Source: Rhizopus sp. PT2906 (taxonomy: Eukaryota; Mucoromycota; Mucoromycetes; Mucorales; Rhizopodaceae). From it: 15,414 nt of DNA. Shown here one piece after another: positions 1-8,034 of this stretch. The stretch is from the NCBI GenBank assembly GCA_025529335.1, contig JAMYHX010000712.1:1-15414 (forward strand), written 5' to 3'. Both the position numbers and the translations under genes were made by a program. The notes beneath the pieces are model-generated. The model did not search any database and had not been told where the DNA came from. It saw nothing but the letters and a program-made list of their open reading frames with translations. Each line of letters starts with the position of its first letter. Position 1 is the stretch's first letter.

Positions 1-87
1 CAACATGAATTTTGTTCTCATCATGGGTGTATTTATTTTCGATCACAGGCGAATTTACTTTTCGAAAAGAGTGTATAACATTCTGAG

Positions 88-237
88 TTATTCCTTAAAC
101 AAGATTGTCAGTGCCACTTTAGACAGTTGGTGTCGCTTCATGTCATTTTTAAGCTTTGACCAAGAAAGCTCGTTAATTGGACAGAGTATAAATCTCCTCA
201 TTCTTGCAGCTACTGTTGTTCTGCTGACCTTAAACTC
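88..237 (-). CDS. Short unassigned open frame, possible exon or relic
   Basis: A 49-codon frame with no start codon, opening just after a TGA and ending in TAA. Its composition is protein-like and basic, and the first part (VSRTTVAARMRRF) resembles a helix-turn-helix recognition region, but I do not recognise a family. The opposite strand carries a longer, very hydrophobic frame (5-325) over the same bases, so only one of the two, or neither, is real. It could be an exon of a gene starting left of the window or a transposon remnant. Confidence is low. Confidence 0.18.
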   Translation of the reverse strand, partial: EFKVSRTTVAARMRRFILCPINELSWSKLKNDMKRHQLSKVALTILFKE

Positions 238-621
238 TCATCACTATCTGTCACTTCAGGAACACCCATATTTCAGAATGATTCTTTTACATATTATACA
301 TCCTCTTATTAAACTTTGTTATTGACTAAATTAGACACTAGAAGCAAAAGCTAATGTCTGGAAGCATGCTCTCAACATGTTCCTCCCCTCCAAAAAAAGA
401 AGCCAAGAACAGCCTTAATTTTTAATTTACCAACTGCGTGGATTCATTATTCTTCTTTTTGTAACAATGCGTATACTACCACTATGTGACACTATTGACA
501 CTTTATATGACAGGAACCTAATACACAATTGCATTCTTTAACTATTAACAAGCGTATTCACACAACCTACGAATTCCTTTTTTTTTTTCGCTGTTATCTT
601 TTTTTTTTTTTTTTTTTTGCA

Positions 622-771
622 ATGAAGCAAAGCTTAAGTTCGTTATTGCATAGATGGTTTTCCCTTCGCTTAGTCACATGTGTAACCGTTGCTGGATACC
701 TTTCTGTTTTTTGTATCACACTGCTGCAGATGGGAATGAAGACCAACAAGGATGTAGCTATAGACCTTTAA
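622..771 (+). CDS. Possible small single-pass membrane protein
   Basis: The ATG lies four bases after a long T-rich tract (about 571-618), a setting also seen upstream of fungal genes. The 49-aa frame has a short basic N-terminus followed by one hydrophobic stretch (LVTCVTVAGYLSVFCITLL) that could span a membrane, and then a polar tail. An overlapping frame (654-845) contains CNRCWIPFC and is equally unassigned. No family is recognised and the frame may be fortuitous. Confidence 0.15.
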   Translation: MKQSLSSLLHRWFSLRLVTCVTVAGYLSVFCITLLQMGMKTNKDVAIDL

Positions 772-845
772 ACCGTGGTCTTATTCTCAGATTGGATCGT
801 ATTCTCCTTGATACGAAAAAATCAGGCCATTCACTTTTTGGGTGA

Positions 846-1806
846 AAAATGTGTGGTGGGAAGATATAAACTGACAAAGTGTGGAGTAATCCCCCTCTCT
901 TCTTTTGTGCCTTGCCTTAACGTCAATTGTCTATAGAAACGGCTGACAGTGTGTATTTATTCATTAGTTTGATTCGATGAGTTATTTGCAGATCTCAATG
1001 ATGACAAGAAAGTGGCCCCCTCTTTTGTAATTTTTAGACCATTATTATATATTGCTTTGTCCAAACAGACCCTGAAAATGTTACAAGAGTAGGTCTCTCT
1101 AGAGATTAGATACAATCAATTATTGATCAGAAACATGATTATACTGATATGTGACAAAGGAAAAGAGAGAGTTTAAGTGATAATGCTCATATTGAAGCAA
1201 AGAAAAAACCAATTCTGATACTGATGTGCGGATATAGTTCAAAGCATGACATATCTGGATCAAGCAAATATGTCTGACGGAGCTATAGCAACTAATAATA
1301 GCAACACCATCTCCAAGTCAAAGTGTGAATGATGTTTTATATGAAAAAGAGCATACAGCTAAACAATGATTTATCAATAGTTTATTCCGTATATTGTTTC
1401 TATCGATGACGGTCATTTGGACAAGAAGCAGCAAGGTATATTGACTGGCAATGGAAACAGGATTTAGAAAAGATCTTTTCGATCAATCGGATGACATACT
1501 AAACAATAGTGTCTTTTTCTTCTTTTTCCTAATTTAGAAATAAGAAGCATATAAATAGTGCATTAATGAATCCGCGAGTCCGTGGCACTCTTTGATATGT
1601 AAAACGACATTTTAATTCTTATTGGTGTAATCACACGTATAAAAAAAGCTTTGAGGTAAAGACGACTTCTATTTTTGATAACCTCTGTGTTGAGAAAAAA
1701 AAAGGTGTATTACGAACTTTACAGGGGAAAAAAGAGAGAGAGAGATGGTGTAAGGGAAAAGAATTCTGTAGGTATACATCAAACAAGTAAAGAAAGAAAG
1801 AGAAAG
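846..1806. other. Intergenic region, no gene supported
   Basis: About 960 bp of AT-rich sequence downstream of the MAP kinase gene. On the plus strand around 1175-1330 there are short coding-like stretches in alternating frames, which suggests an old decayed insertion, but nothing can be assigned. A (GA)n run of about six units lies at 1734-1745, close to the kinase stop codon and probably within its 3' UTR. Confidence 0.4.
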
Positions 1807-3722
1807 TTAGACCATACCACTAAGTTCTCTTTCTAGCTCATCTACTTCCATATCACGAATAGGACGATGATGAACAGCTGTTTCAGCAACACCTGCTACA
1901 CCAGAATCTGTGTTATCAGCTTCTTGGGTGGCTCGAGCTTGAGCTGCTGCCAAGGTCTCACGATCTTGGGCGGACATACTTGGATAAAATCAATAAACAC
2001 TCCCTTTTACATCTATATAAACTAACCTTTCTCTTCTTCGCAAGTTTGCACCTGTGTTGGCAATAGGTTGAAGTGATTGCTGTTTGGATGCTTTATATGT
2101 CATTACTTCCTGTGCAATCATGCGGCTCATTTCTTCAATAGAGTCTACAACTTCAAAAGAAAAGTCAAAAGTCTGCGTATGTACAGGCTAATGGAAGGTA
2201 TTGTTAGAGAAAAGGATGAATTGATGGTTCATTCATTACCTCATCATCTTCATCATGATAGGCGCTAAGGTATGGATGAGCAAGGGCTTCTTCTACAGTG
2301 ATACGCTTAGATGGATCAAATTCTAATAACTTGTTCAATAGATCGATAGCTAAGGGGTTGGCTATATAACAACAAGAGATGAGCTTTAAGAAATAATAAC
2401 AAGATGAATAATACCTCTTGGATATAAATTTTCAAATGGAATTCGGGGCATTCTAGGTAAGCTTCTGATATATACTTGAGCTCGTTCACTGCCTACTCTA
2501 CGTAATGTCTCTTCATCTGGTGTACCCAATATACCGAGGATTTGATTTAATTGGTCAACGTCTAGACAATATTGAGTATAAATAGGTAATTTCCTTGTAT
2601 TTATATTTCTCCATTCTTACAATCTCTTCCTTTGAAAAGAGGTCTTCCACCCAACATTTCAGCAAAGATACAACCAACAGACCACATGTCAACTAGATGA
2701 AATGTCAACAAAAAAAAGAGAAACATGGTTCAAAATCCAACTTACTTGCTTTGGTATAGCTTTGAAAGCTAAGCATAATTTCGGGAGCTCTGTACCATCG
2801 TGTGGCAACATATTCCGTCATAAAACCGGCATTGTAATCCGGGTTGTCAGAATAACCACGGGCCAAACCAAAATCACAAATCTATTAAAGTTAAGCTCTA
2901 GAACAGATAACTTGATTGATGTAGCTTACCTTTAACTCACAGTCAGCGTTAACAAGTAAATTGCCTATGTACGTTTAGTCTTTTTTGAAAAACATGTCAT
3001 TTTTTTGTTTTACCTGGTTTCAAATCTCTATGTAAAACCTTCAAGATGTTAGTCTTGTTATTTTTATTACTATTACTATTATTATTACTTACATTTGCAC
3101 TGTGAATATACTTTAATCCTCTACAAATTTGATATACAAAATATTGAAAGTGGGCATCTGTTAAAGGTTGACCTGATCGAATGATTTGATGAAGATCTGC
3201 TTCCATTAATTCTTGTACAAGATAACTAAAATCACATGTTAGTCATTTAACGCGTTTAAATAATAAAAGTATTACATTTCATTAAAGTCTTGTAAGTTAA
3301 CAATATCCATATCAAGTACAGAAGTGATCTATTAAATATAAGCATACACGTAAACCACTTAAAGGAACTTACATTTTCATGTCCATTAAAGAACTTTAAT
3401 AATTTGACTTCACGTAAAGCTCTCTTGGCGAGAATAGTCTTTTCAAAGATACGACAGACCTAATCATTCACTTGATATTAACTATTTAAATATATACATG
3501 TATAAATCTATATATGCTTGCCTTTTTAATAGCTACTTGTTCACCTGTAGAAGTATCTTTAGCAGCACTAAAGATGAAGTTAATTAAAAAGAAAAAAAAA
3601 AAAAGGGGGTCCCATTACCAAACGACACCATAAGCACCTTGACCCATTTCACGAATGAACTGATATTTTTTATCAACAATAAATTGCTGATTCAATACAG
3701 GAAAAGCTTGATAATTTGTCAT
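1807..3722 (-). CDS. SLT2: Slt2/Mpk1 (MpkA)-type cell-wall-integrity MAP kinase
   Basis: Serine/threonine MAP kinase, in fungi the last kinase of the Pkc1-Bck1-Mkk cell-wall-integrity cascade. I resolve 13 exons: 3722-3619, 3567-3522, 3459-3373, 3328-3276, 3225-3093, 3038-3014, 2964-2930, 2881-2746, 2692-2621, 2561-2415, 2361-2240, 2187-2027, 1978-1807. All phases close to give 430 aa. Visible motifs are the glycine loop GQGAYG (27-32), VAIKK with Lys49, HRDLKPGN with catalytic Asp146, DFG at 164-166, and the activation lip TEY (Thr183, Tyr185) followed by VATRWYRAPE. The Slt2 subclass is supported by MEADLHQIIRSGQPLTDAH, LVNADCELKICDFGLARGY, and the segment after the kinase core reading DEDDEPVHTQTFDFSFE. 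The long Gln-rich tail of yeast Slt2 is absent, as is usual for filamentous fungi. Intron 2 has a GC donor. Exons 6 and 7 are only 25 and 35 nt. Confidence 0.96.
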
Positions 3723-4145
3723 TTCTGTTTATAAAATATAGAGAAAAAAAAAAAAAGAAAAGAAATAGAGAAAGAGAGAGAGAGAAAAGCAATTTAAAAG
3801 GGTTTCGGTTTCTTTTCGGATAACTTTTAGCTATTAATAAAAGTAAAAGTCACACACACATCAAAAGTTACTAAACATCAAAAACAGAAGGGAACAAAAA
3901 AAAAGTCAGACAATCTGTTAAATAAAAGTCTTGTAAAGAACAAGATGATCCAGAAGATATGGTTTATATCAGAAGGGATCTAAAAAAAAAGAACTCATAT
4001 TTTGTTGAAAGGGATCATTGGAAGAAGTATTAATACAGTGAAGCTGTTAAATTTTTTCGCTTTTTTCTAAAAATTGGTCACACGAAACAATCATACTTCC
4101 ATAAAATAAAGGTTGTAAAAAATTAAATACTGATCGTGCTTTTAT
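3723..4145. promoter_or_regulatory. Upstream region of the MAP kinase gene
   Basis: No gene is seen here. The stretch holds the presumed 5' UTR and promoter of the minus-strand kinase gene. It is rich in A-runs and purine tracts, including a GAGAGAGAGAGA run at about 3772-3785, which reads as a CT-rich tract on the kinase strand, a common feature of fungal promoters. I cannot place a TATA box or start site with confidence. Confidence 0.3.
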
Positions 4146-4274
4146 ATACACTGGTCGTAATTTTTTTTAAAAAAAGGCCAGTTTGGTGAAAATCAACTAT
4201 GGCCCAAGGACAACACCTCGATGCAATCAATATTATCATGTCTGCGAGCTAACCTAAAATCGATCTTGTCAAAT
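4146..4274 (+). repeat. Dispersed repeat, copy A (inverted relative to copy B)
   Basis: Bases 4216-4274 match the reverse complement of 6382-6440 at 56 of 59 positions. The match resumes after an indel further left (CTGGTCGTA motif near 4155 versus near 6470). In one frame both copies encode SMQSxLSCLRANLKSxLSN, so this is a fragment of a repeated coding element, probably a transposon gene of unknown family. The plus-strand frame stays open from 4221 to 4406 in copy A. Confidence 0.7.
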
Positions 4275-4368
4275 AGCAATGTTGCAGAAAAGACGACAGA
4301 GGATGTGGTTATAGGCTTTCTAGCCGCGCTTTATTCTCAGAAAAACAATAAAATTATCTCTTGTAGTT

Positions 4369-4665
4369 ATGCTCTTTACATCCTTCTATGCATGTGTCTT
4401 GGATGAGGAAACCATGGAAGCTTGGGCGGGACCTAGAAAAACTTTCGATACCAGGGCTGGACACCACATCCGAAGTCGGATTGGAGGCAACGGTAATTGT
4501 GGTAGGTACGACCCACAATCATACTTTATGAATCCAACTATCAAAACCAGATTTTATAAGCTTCATCAAGAGTGCTTAGATAAGAAGAAAATAGAAGATG
4601 TAATACAACGTAGAGAAGATCAAGAGAAGCAAGTAATGGATAATTTATTACACAAAGGAAAATGA
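4369..4665 (+). CDS. Unrecognised reading frame, probable exon or gene relic
   Basis: A 98-codon open frame whose first plausible domain-like portion is at 4400-4665. It contains GNGNCGRYDPQS, then a charged helical C-terminal part (KKKIEDVIQRREDQEKQVMD). No family is recognised. Its TGA stop (4663-4665) overlaps the ATG (4662-4664) of the next frame, which runs into the transposon-split gene. The two could be one protein broken by a one-base frameshift, or separate exons whose junction I could not place. It lies directly after repeat copy A, which suggests that both belong to the same repeated element. Confidence 0.3.
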   Translation: MLFTSFYACVLDEETMEAWAGPRKTFDTRAGHHIRSRIGGNGNCGRYDPQSYFMNPTIKTRFYKLHQECLDKKKIEDVIQRREDQEKQVMDNLLHKGK

Positions 4666-4679
4666 ATGCATTTTTAGCG

Positions 4680-4688
4680 GCTGAACAA
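4680..4688 (+). repeat. Left target-site duplication, GCTGAACAA
   Basis: Nine bases directly left of the 420-bp inverted-repeat element and identical to 5109-5117. The shared string is 12 bases (GCTGAACAAGGT). I take nine as the duplication because this places matching GG ends on the two inverted repeats. Confidence 0.7.
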
Positions 4689-4744
4689 GGTGTACACTAC
4701 ATACACCAGAAAATGCACTTAAAAATAAGCTAATACTACGGGCG
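4689..4744 (+). repeat. Left terminal inverted repeat of the MITE
   Basis: Begins GGTGTACACTACATACACC and ends TAATACTACGGGCG. Twelve of 56 positions differ from the right repeat, clustered at positions 3-5 and 31-41, so the element is not very recent. Confidence 0.75.
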
Positions 4745-5052
4745 TTTCCTTGGGGCGCTATCTATGTTGTCACTATACAAACTCATATTACCAAAGTCCC
4801 TGCCTAACCTAAGGCTGTTCAGTTCACTCTCTGATATAAAATACGATGTCATCATAATTACACATGTTCTTGCATCTTTGCTGATCAATTGACAACATAA
4901 ATTAGAATATAAAAATAACTTTTCTTTTTTATCTCTCTTCTTCTTCTTGAAAAGAATCAATCCAAGACGGTAACTTCATAAAGCCATGTCTAGCTTGACG
5001 CTGCACATTGGAAAGTTTTGCCGGGCGATATCATAGGTAATGAGTAGAGGTG

Positions 5053-5108
5053 CGCCCATAGTATTAGTCTAATTTCTGGTGTATTTTCTGGTGCATGTAG
5101 TGTTTCCC
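5053..5108 (-). repeat. Right terminal inverted repeat of the MITE
   Basis: Read on the minus strand it begins GGGAAACACTACATGCACC and ends TAATACTATGGGCG, pairing with the left repeat. A second short ACACCAGAAA follows the first inside this repeat. Confidence 0.75.
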
Positions 5109-5117
5109 GCTGAACAA
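5109..5117 (+). repeat. Right target-site duplication, GCTGAACAA
   Basis: Identical to 4680-4688, directly after the right inverted repeat. Both copies are read in the same frame (Ala-Glu-Gln), which supports insertion into a formerly continuous reading frame. Confidence 0.7.
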
Positions 5118-5865
5118 GGTTCAAATCAAATTGCCAGTGACTTGAATAAATTTTCTGTGCAGTCTACTGATGATATGAAAAAAAGAGAACGTCCTCCAAA
5201 TGAGATCTTGGCCTTAAATAAAAACCTTAAAGCAGATGAAGACAACGATGACGCTGATAGCCAAGGTAAAGTCTCTTCAATAATTTTATTTTGCTTAGTT
5301 TGTATTGAATGGTTTTTTAATAGATACTATAGAAACATCATCTACATCGATTAGTTCTGGCAATTTGTATGTTCCTAACGAAGGAAGTTTCTTGGATTCG
5401 TTGGATGTGGATGTGCCAATCCCCTACGTCCTGATATGTCATGAATTGTATTCATTGAATCAATTAGACATGAATGATATCTCTTTTCTCAGTCTGTCTC
5501 TTAGCTTTGAAGACCGCTTGTAAATTTTTGTTGATCATATTTTCTGAACACACCTAATATCTAATTCTAAAATAATTCTTATATAGAGAACTCTCAGAAA
5601 TTCAATATTTTGATAAAACTTCTGATAAACTAATAAAATTTCAAGATTTGAATGCTAATTTTGAAAAGATAATAAAACAGTGGTGCCGGGTATGCATTTA
5701 TTAATTTGAACCAGTAAAAGAGAAAGCTATTCCTTAACGTGAGAAAAATCATATTGCATAACTGAGGATTCCTTTCATGTACTAATACACGCAATCGAAT
5801 GGCAAATACTATAGTTAGCGTTGGAAAGTTGCGGTAATGAATTCCAATTGAATTTAGTGTTCTTG

Positions 5866-6169
5866 TTATATTGGCTGATTTTGTGGCATTTTTTCTATAA
5901 GTAGAGCACGATCCATAGTATAAGGAGCTGAAATGGATGTACCTAGGCAGTTAAAAGACTTGGCAAATGGTATTGGTTCAGAATCTAGGTATAATGAAGA
6001 GGTTAGAGCTTTATGTGTTAAGATTATACTTTTAGAGACATTCCATATAAAACCCATATAGTCAACTACCAGGCTACAGACATCAAAGTAACTTTTGAAT
6101 GCTACCGGGATGACCAATCAAGACAAAATCATATGCGTAGAGAAGCATATTGATCATATAGGCGAGGGT
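5866..6169 (-). pseudogene. L1-like non-LTR reverse transcriptase fragment
   Basis: The minus strand encodes the palm region of a non-LTR (LINE) reverse transcriptase. The first part reads MLLYAYDFVLIGHPGSIQKLL, matching the catalytic YADD box but with the first Asp replaced by Tyr (codons at 6128-6139). After a one-base frameshift near 6090 the frame continues as DVCSLVVDYMGFIWNVSKS and then EPIPFAKSFNCLGTSIS, matching the usual W-N-x-x-K-S and F-x-Y-L-G segments of L1-type elements. It ends in a stop at 5866-5868. Only about 100 codons of a protein of more than 1000 residues remain, and the upstream end lies against an A/T homopolymer. It is clearly inactive. Confidence 0.72.
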
Positions 6170-6363
6170 TTTTTTTTTGGTAATAAGTTTATTTGAGACT
6201 GTAAGAATATAGGCAGATGATTACTATGTTGAAAATATAAGGGTGAAAGTATGAAACCTAGGAGTATTCCTGTTTTTGGTAAACATCCCTTGAGCTAAAT
6301 ATTTCTTGACTGGAATGAGATTTTGTCCACTTGTATGACTAAAAAGCGTAATAAAGACTCTTA

Positions 6364-6609
6364 TTAAGTTTTAAAGCTATCATTTGACAAGTTCGATTTT
6401 AGGTTAGCTCGCAGACATGATAATGCTGATTGCATCGAGGACCATAATTGATATTTAAAAGTACGACCAGCGTACAAGGTCGGGACAATGTTGGCGGAGA
6501 ATACATATTCCGTTTGAGCGGACAGCTGACGAACAAATGCTGTAGACTCTATTTTTTTTAAAGACGCGTAGAGATTGAGAAAGATAAATAGATAAATCAA
6601 CAAGGGCAC
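6364..6609 (-). pseudogene. Repeat copy B with coding relic of the same repeated element
   Basis: An 81-codon minus-strand frame whose C-terminal part (WSSMQSALSCLRANLKSNLS) matches the frame in copy A at 4221 almost residue for residue. At DNA level 6382-6440 matches 4216-4274 at 56 of 59 positions in the opposite orientation. The upstream part adds EYVFSANIVPTLYAGRTFKY, which corresponds to a disrupted stretch in copy A. The parent family is not recognised. The two copies stand head to head around the 2.1-kb transposon-rich interval. Confidence 0.5.
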
Positions 6610-7128
6610 CTCAACATTGTATTTCTCATCATCTAAACCTTTCAGTTTTACACAATGAGCATAAAGAGAAGAAAACTTTTACAATTGGAAGAAGCTACCA
6701 AGAATGTGATAGCAGCTAAAACATTGAAAAAGATAAAGTCTTGGTGATAAACAGCCCTCTTTAGATTCCTAATAAATGCGTTCTTTATCTTTTCGTCAAA
6801 TAGTATCATTTTGTGTTTATAGAAAGCCACTACTTTATTGCAGCTTTAGCTTATGGGGGTAGTTTTTCACTATTATAGTTGCTTCTTTTTTTTAAAAAAA
6901 AAGAGACTTTCAGCTTGGCATGCTCACACAAGGGCATAGTAAAATTATCGGTGTTTTAAAATACAGGCTTGTGACTTTCTCCATGAAAGTAAAATAGGTT
7001 GTCAGGCAGGCTACGAACAGATCCTCCTCTTACTAGCATCTTATTTTGCGCGTATGTATATGGATCCATCCATCCATCCATCCATCCATCCATCTGTTTG
7101 AAAACTCATCATATTAAATACATATAGC
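6610..7128. promoter_or_regulatory. Upstream region of the ribosomal P1 gene
   Basis: No confident gene is present. A 30-codon plus-strand frame at 6655-6747 (starting MSIKRRKLLQLEEATKN) follows a TTTCAG and could be a short exon or peptide, but nothing supports it further. The last 120 bases before the P1 start hold a tetranucleotide repeat and a CATATAG just before the start codon that could be the acceptor of a 5' UTR intron. Confidence 0.35.
7064..7094 (+). repeat. (ATCC)n microsatellite in the P1 promoter/5' UTR
   Basis: Thirty-one bases of uninterrupted ATCC/CATC units, nearly eight copies, ending 34 bp before the P1 start codon. At that distance it is likely transcribed or lies at the core promoter, so copy-number changes could affect expression (inference). 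Confidence 0.9.
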
Positions 7129-7564
7129 ATGTCTGCCGAACTTGCCGTCGTTTACGCTGCCCTCATCCTTGAAGATGACAACATTGAAATCACTGTAAGC
7201 ATTCTCTAAACACAACATTATAGCATCAGTCTAATGCTTAAAAACAAATAGGCTGACAAGCTCCAAACCCTTGTCTCTGCTGCCGGTGTTGAAGTTGAAC
7301 CCATCTGGTTCTCTCTCTACGCCAAGGCCCTCGCTGGTCAAGACCTCAAGGCTCTTCTCATGAACGTTGGTGCTCCTGGTGCTGGTCCCGCTGTTGCTGG
7401 TGGTGCCGCCGCTGGTGGTGCTGCTGATGCCGCTCCTGCTGAAGAAGAAAAGAAGGAAGAAGAAAAGGAAGAATCTGATGACGATATGGGCTTCGGTAAA
7501 ATGAATGGTATATGTGCAGAGAAAATGATGCTAACAGTTTTTTGTAATAGGTCTTTTCGATTAA
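7129..7564 (+). CDS. RPP1: 60S acidic ribosomal protein P1
   Basis: Stalk protein of the large ribosomal subunit, which dimerises with P2, binds P0 and recruits translation factors. There are three exons: 7129-7194, 7252-7495 and 7551-7564, giving 107 aa, the family's normal length. The N-terminus MSAELAVVYAALILEDDNIEIT and the following helical domain (ADKLQTLVSAAGVEVEP) are typical P1. An Ala/Gly-rich hinge (about residues 65-85) leads to the Glu/Lys tail ending ESDDDMGFGLFD, the universal stalk C-terminus. The last intron splits the final glycine codon, so LFD and the stop are in a 14-nt exon; its branch site reads CTAAC. Reading through this intron would replace LFD by a false 40-residue extension. 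Codon use is biased to C-ending codons, as expected for a highly expressed gene. Confidence 0.97.
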
Positions 7565-7589
7565 GTTTCTTGAAATCTTTTTCTTCAAA

Positions 7590-7595
7590 AATAAA
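7590..7595 (+). terminator. AATAAA polyadenylation signal for the P1 gene
   Basis: AATAAA 26 bp after the P1 stop codon, followed by a T-rich stretch. This is the usual position for a 3'-end signal in fungi. Inferred from sequence only. Confidence 0.5.
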
Positions 7596-7687
7596 ACTTT
7601 TTCAATTGTATTTTGCACATATACACGAAATAGTAGAATTTGGGTGTTTAGTTTGGGTGAATGGAAAATAGTTACAAAGAGGGAGGG

Positions 7688-7693
7688 TTTATT
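7688..7693 (-). terminator. AATAAA polyadenylation signal for the CX9C gene
   Basis: On the minus strand AATAAA occurs 27 bp after the stop codon of the Cox23-like gene. It lies about 93 bp from the P1 signal on the other strand, so the two convergent transcripts may overlap at their 3' ends. Confidence 0.45.
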
Positions 7694-7719
7694 TTGAAAA
7701 TATGTGCTATATCTAATGC

Positions 7720-8034
7720 TTAGAGTTCACCTGCTCTACGAAGTCGTCGTCGTTCTTCCATCTATCAGTGTGTTAGAGTTGTTATTATCACACATATGGA
7801 CCAACTTACCCATTTCTTTTTACATTCACGGTATTGCATAAAAAAGTAATTGCACTTGTCTTTCTCATAGTTGTTGTCATCGAGACATTTCATACTTTGC
7901 TTTTCTTCTAAAGCACAAGGATTCATGTATTTTGTTAAAGGTTTTTGCTTAAATTTCTCATTAAAGTCTTTGGGTGTAGAAGGTTCACCAAATTCAGGCT
8001 TTGGTGGAGGTGGAGGTGGTTTTGAAAGTGGCAT
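7720..8034 (-). CDS. COX23: Cox23/CHCHD7-like twin CX9C mitochondrial protein
   Basis: Small intermembrane-space protein of the type needed for cytochrome c oxidase assembly, imported by the Mia40 disulphide relay. Exon 1 is 8034-7810 and exon 2 is 7761-7720, joined by a GTAAGT...GATAG intron, giving 88 aa. Residues 40-50 and 61-71 form two exact C-x9-C motifs in one coiled-coil-helix-coiled-coil-helix domain, with CLDDNNYEKDKC closely matching the CLDENNYDRERC of animal CHCHD7. The N-terminus is proline-rich (MPLSKPPPPPPKPEFGEP) and the C-terminus is Arg-rich (MEERRRLRRAGEL). I chose the ATG at 8034 rather than an in-frame ATG at 8124 because the interval is a low-complexity A/T tract like a 5' UTR. 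The upstream start would add a Phe-rich segment. Confidence 0.9.

Larger units (their letters stand above)
4689..5108. mobile_element. 420-bp non-autonomous DNA transposon (MITE), Mutator-like
   Basis: The ends are inverted repeats. Bases 4689-4744 match the reverse complement of 5053-5108 at 44 of 56 positions with no gap, and the core ACACTACATxCACCAGAAAA is almost perfect. The element is flanked by a 9-bp direct repeat. It has no coding capacity that I trust: a minus-strand frame at 4736-4960 is lysine-rich and looks fortuitous. A 9-bp duplication with long G-starting inverted repeats points to the Mutator-like (MULE) superfamily. Merlin elements or other families with 8-9 bp duplications are alternatives. 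Movement would need a transposase supplied from elsewhere. Confidence 0.72.
4662..5704 (+). pseudogene. Unknown multi-exon gene split by a MITE
   Basis: Reading from the ATG at 4662 to the target duplication, skipping the 420-bp insertion plus one duplication copy (429 bp, a multiple of three), gives a frame that continues unbroken. Two further introns fit well: 5266-5323 (GTAAAG...AATAG) and 5520-5586 (GTAAAT...TATAG). The last exon either stops at 5702-5704 or ends at a GTATGC donor at 5690. The predicted protein is about 180 aa, acidic in the middle (KADEDNDDADSQ) and helical at the end (LIKFQDLNANFEKIIKQW). No family is recognised. With the insertion present the gene is probably inactive. 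Start and end are uncertain. Confidence 0.4.

Noticed and set aside
5..325. 106-codon plus-strand frame starting MNFVLIMGVFIF
   Set aside because: Very hydrophobic and unlike a known protein; the opposite strand has an equally plausible frame and no splice or promoter context supports it.
2997..3206. Kinase frame ending LKPGKTKK
   Set aside because: It reads through two introns; the true continuation is LKPGNLLVNADCELK after splicing.
4736..4960. 74-codon minus-strand frame inside the MITE
   Set aside because: Lysine-rich start from an A/T tract and no resemblance to a transposase; shadow frame in a non-coding element.
4696..5102. CACTA...TAGTG ends suggesting a CACTA/EnSpm element
   Set aside because: The 3-bp flanks (GTA and TTT) do not match, while a 9-bp duplication fits if the ends are placed seven bases further out.
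5118..5130. GGTTCAAATC resembling a tRNA B box
   Set aside because: No A box, acceptor stem or anticodon arm at the proper spacing; it lies inside a reading frame.
7360..7671. 103-codon frame extending the P1 tail past GFG
   Set aside because: It reads through the last P1 intron; splicing 7496-7550 gives the universal GFGLFD end.
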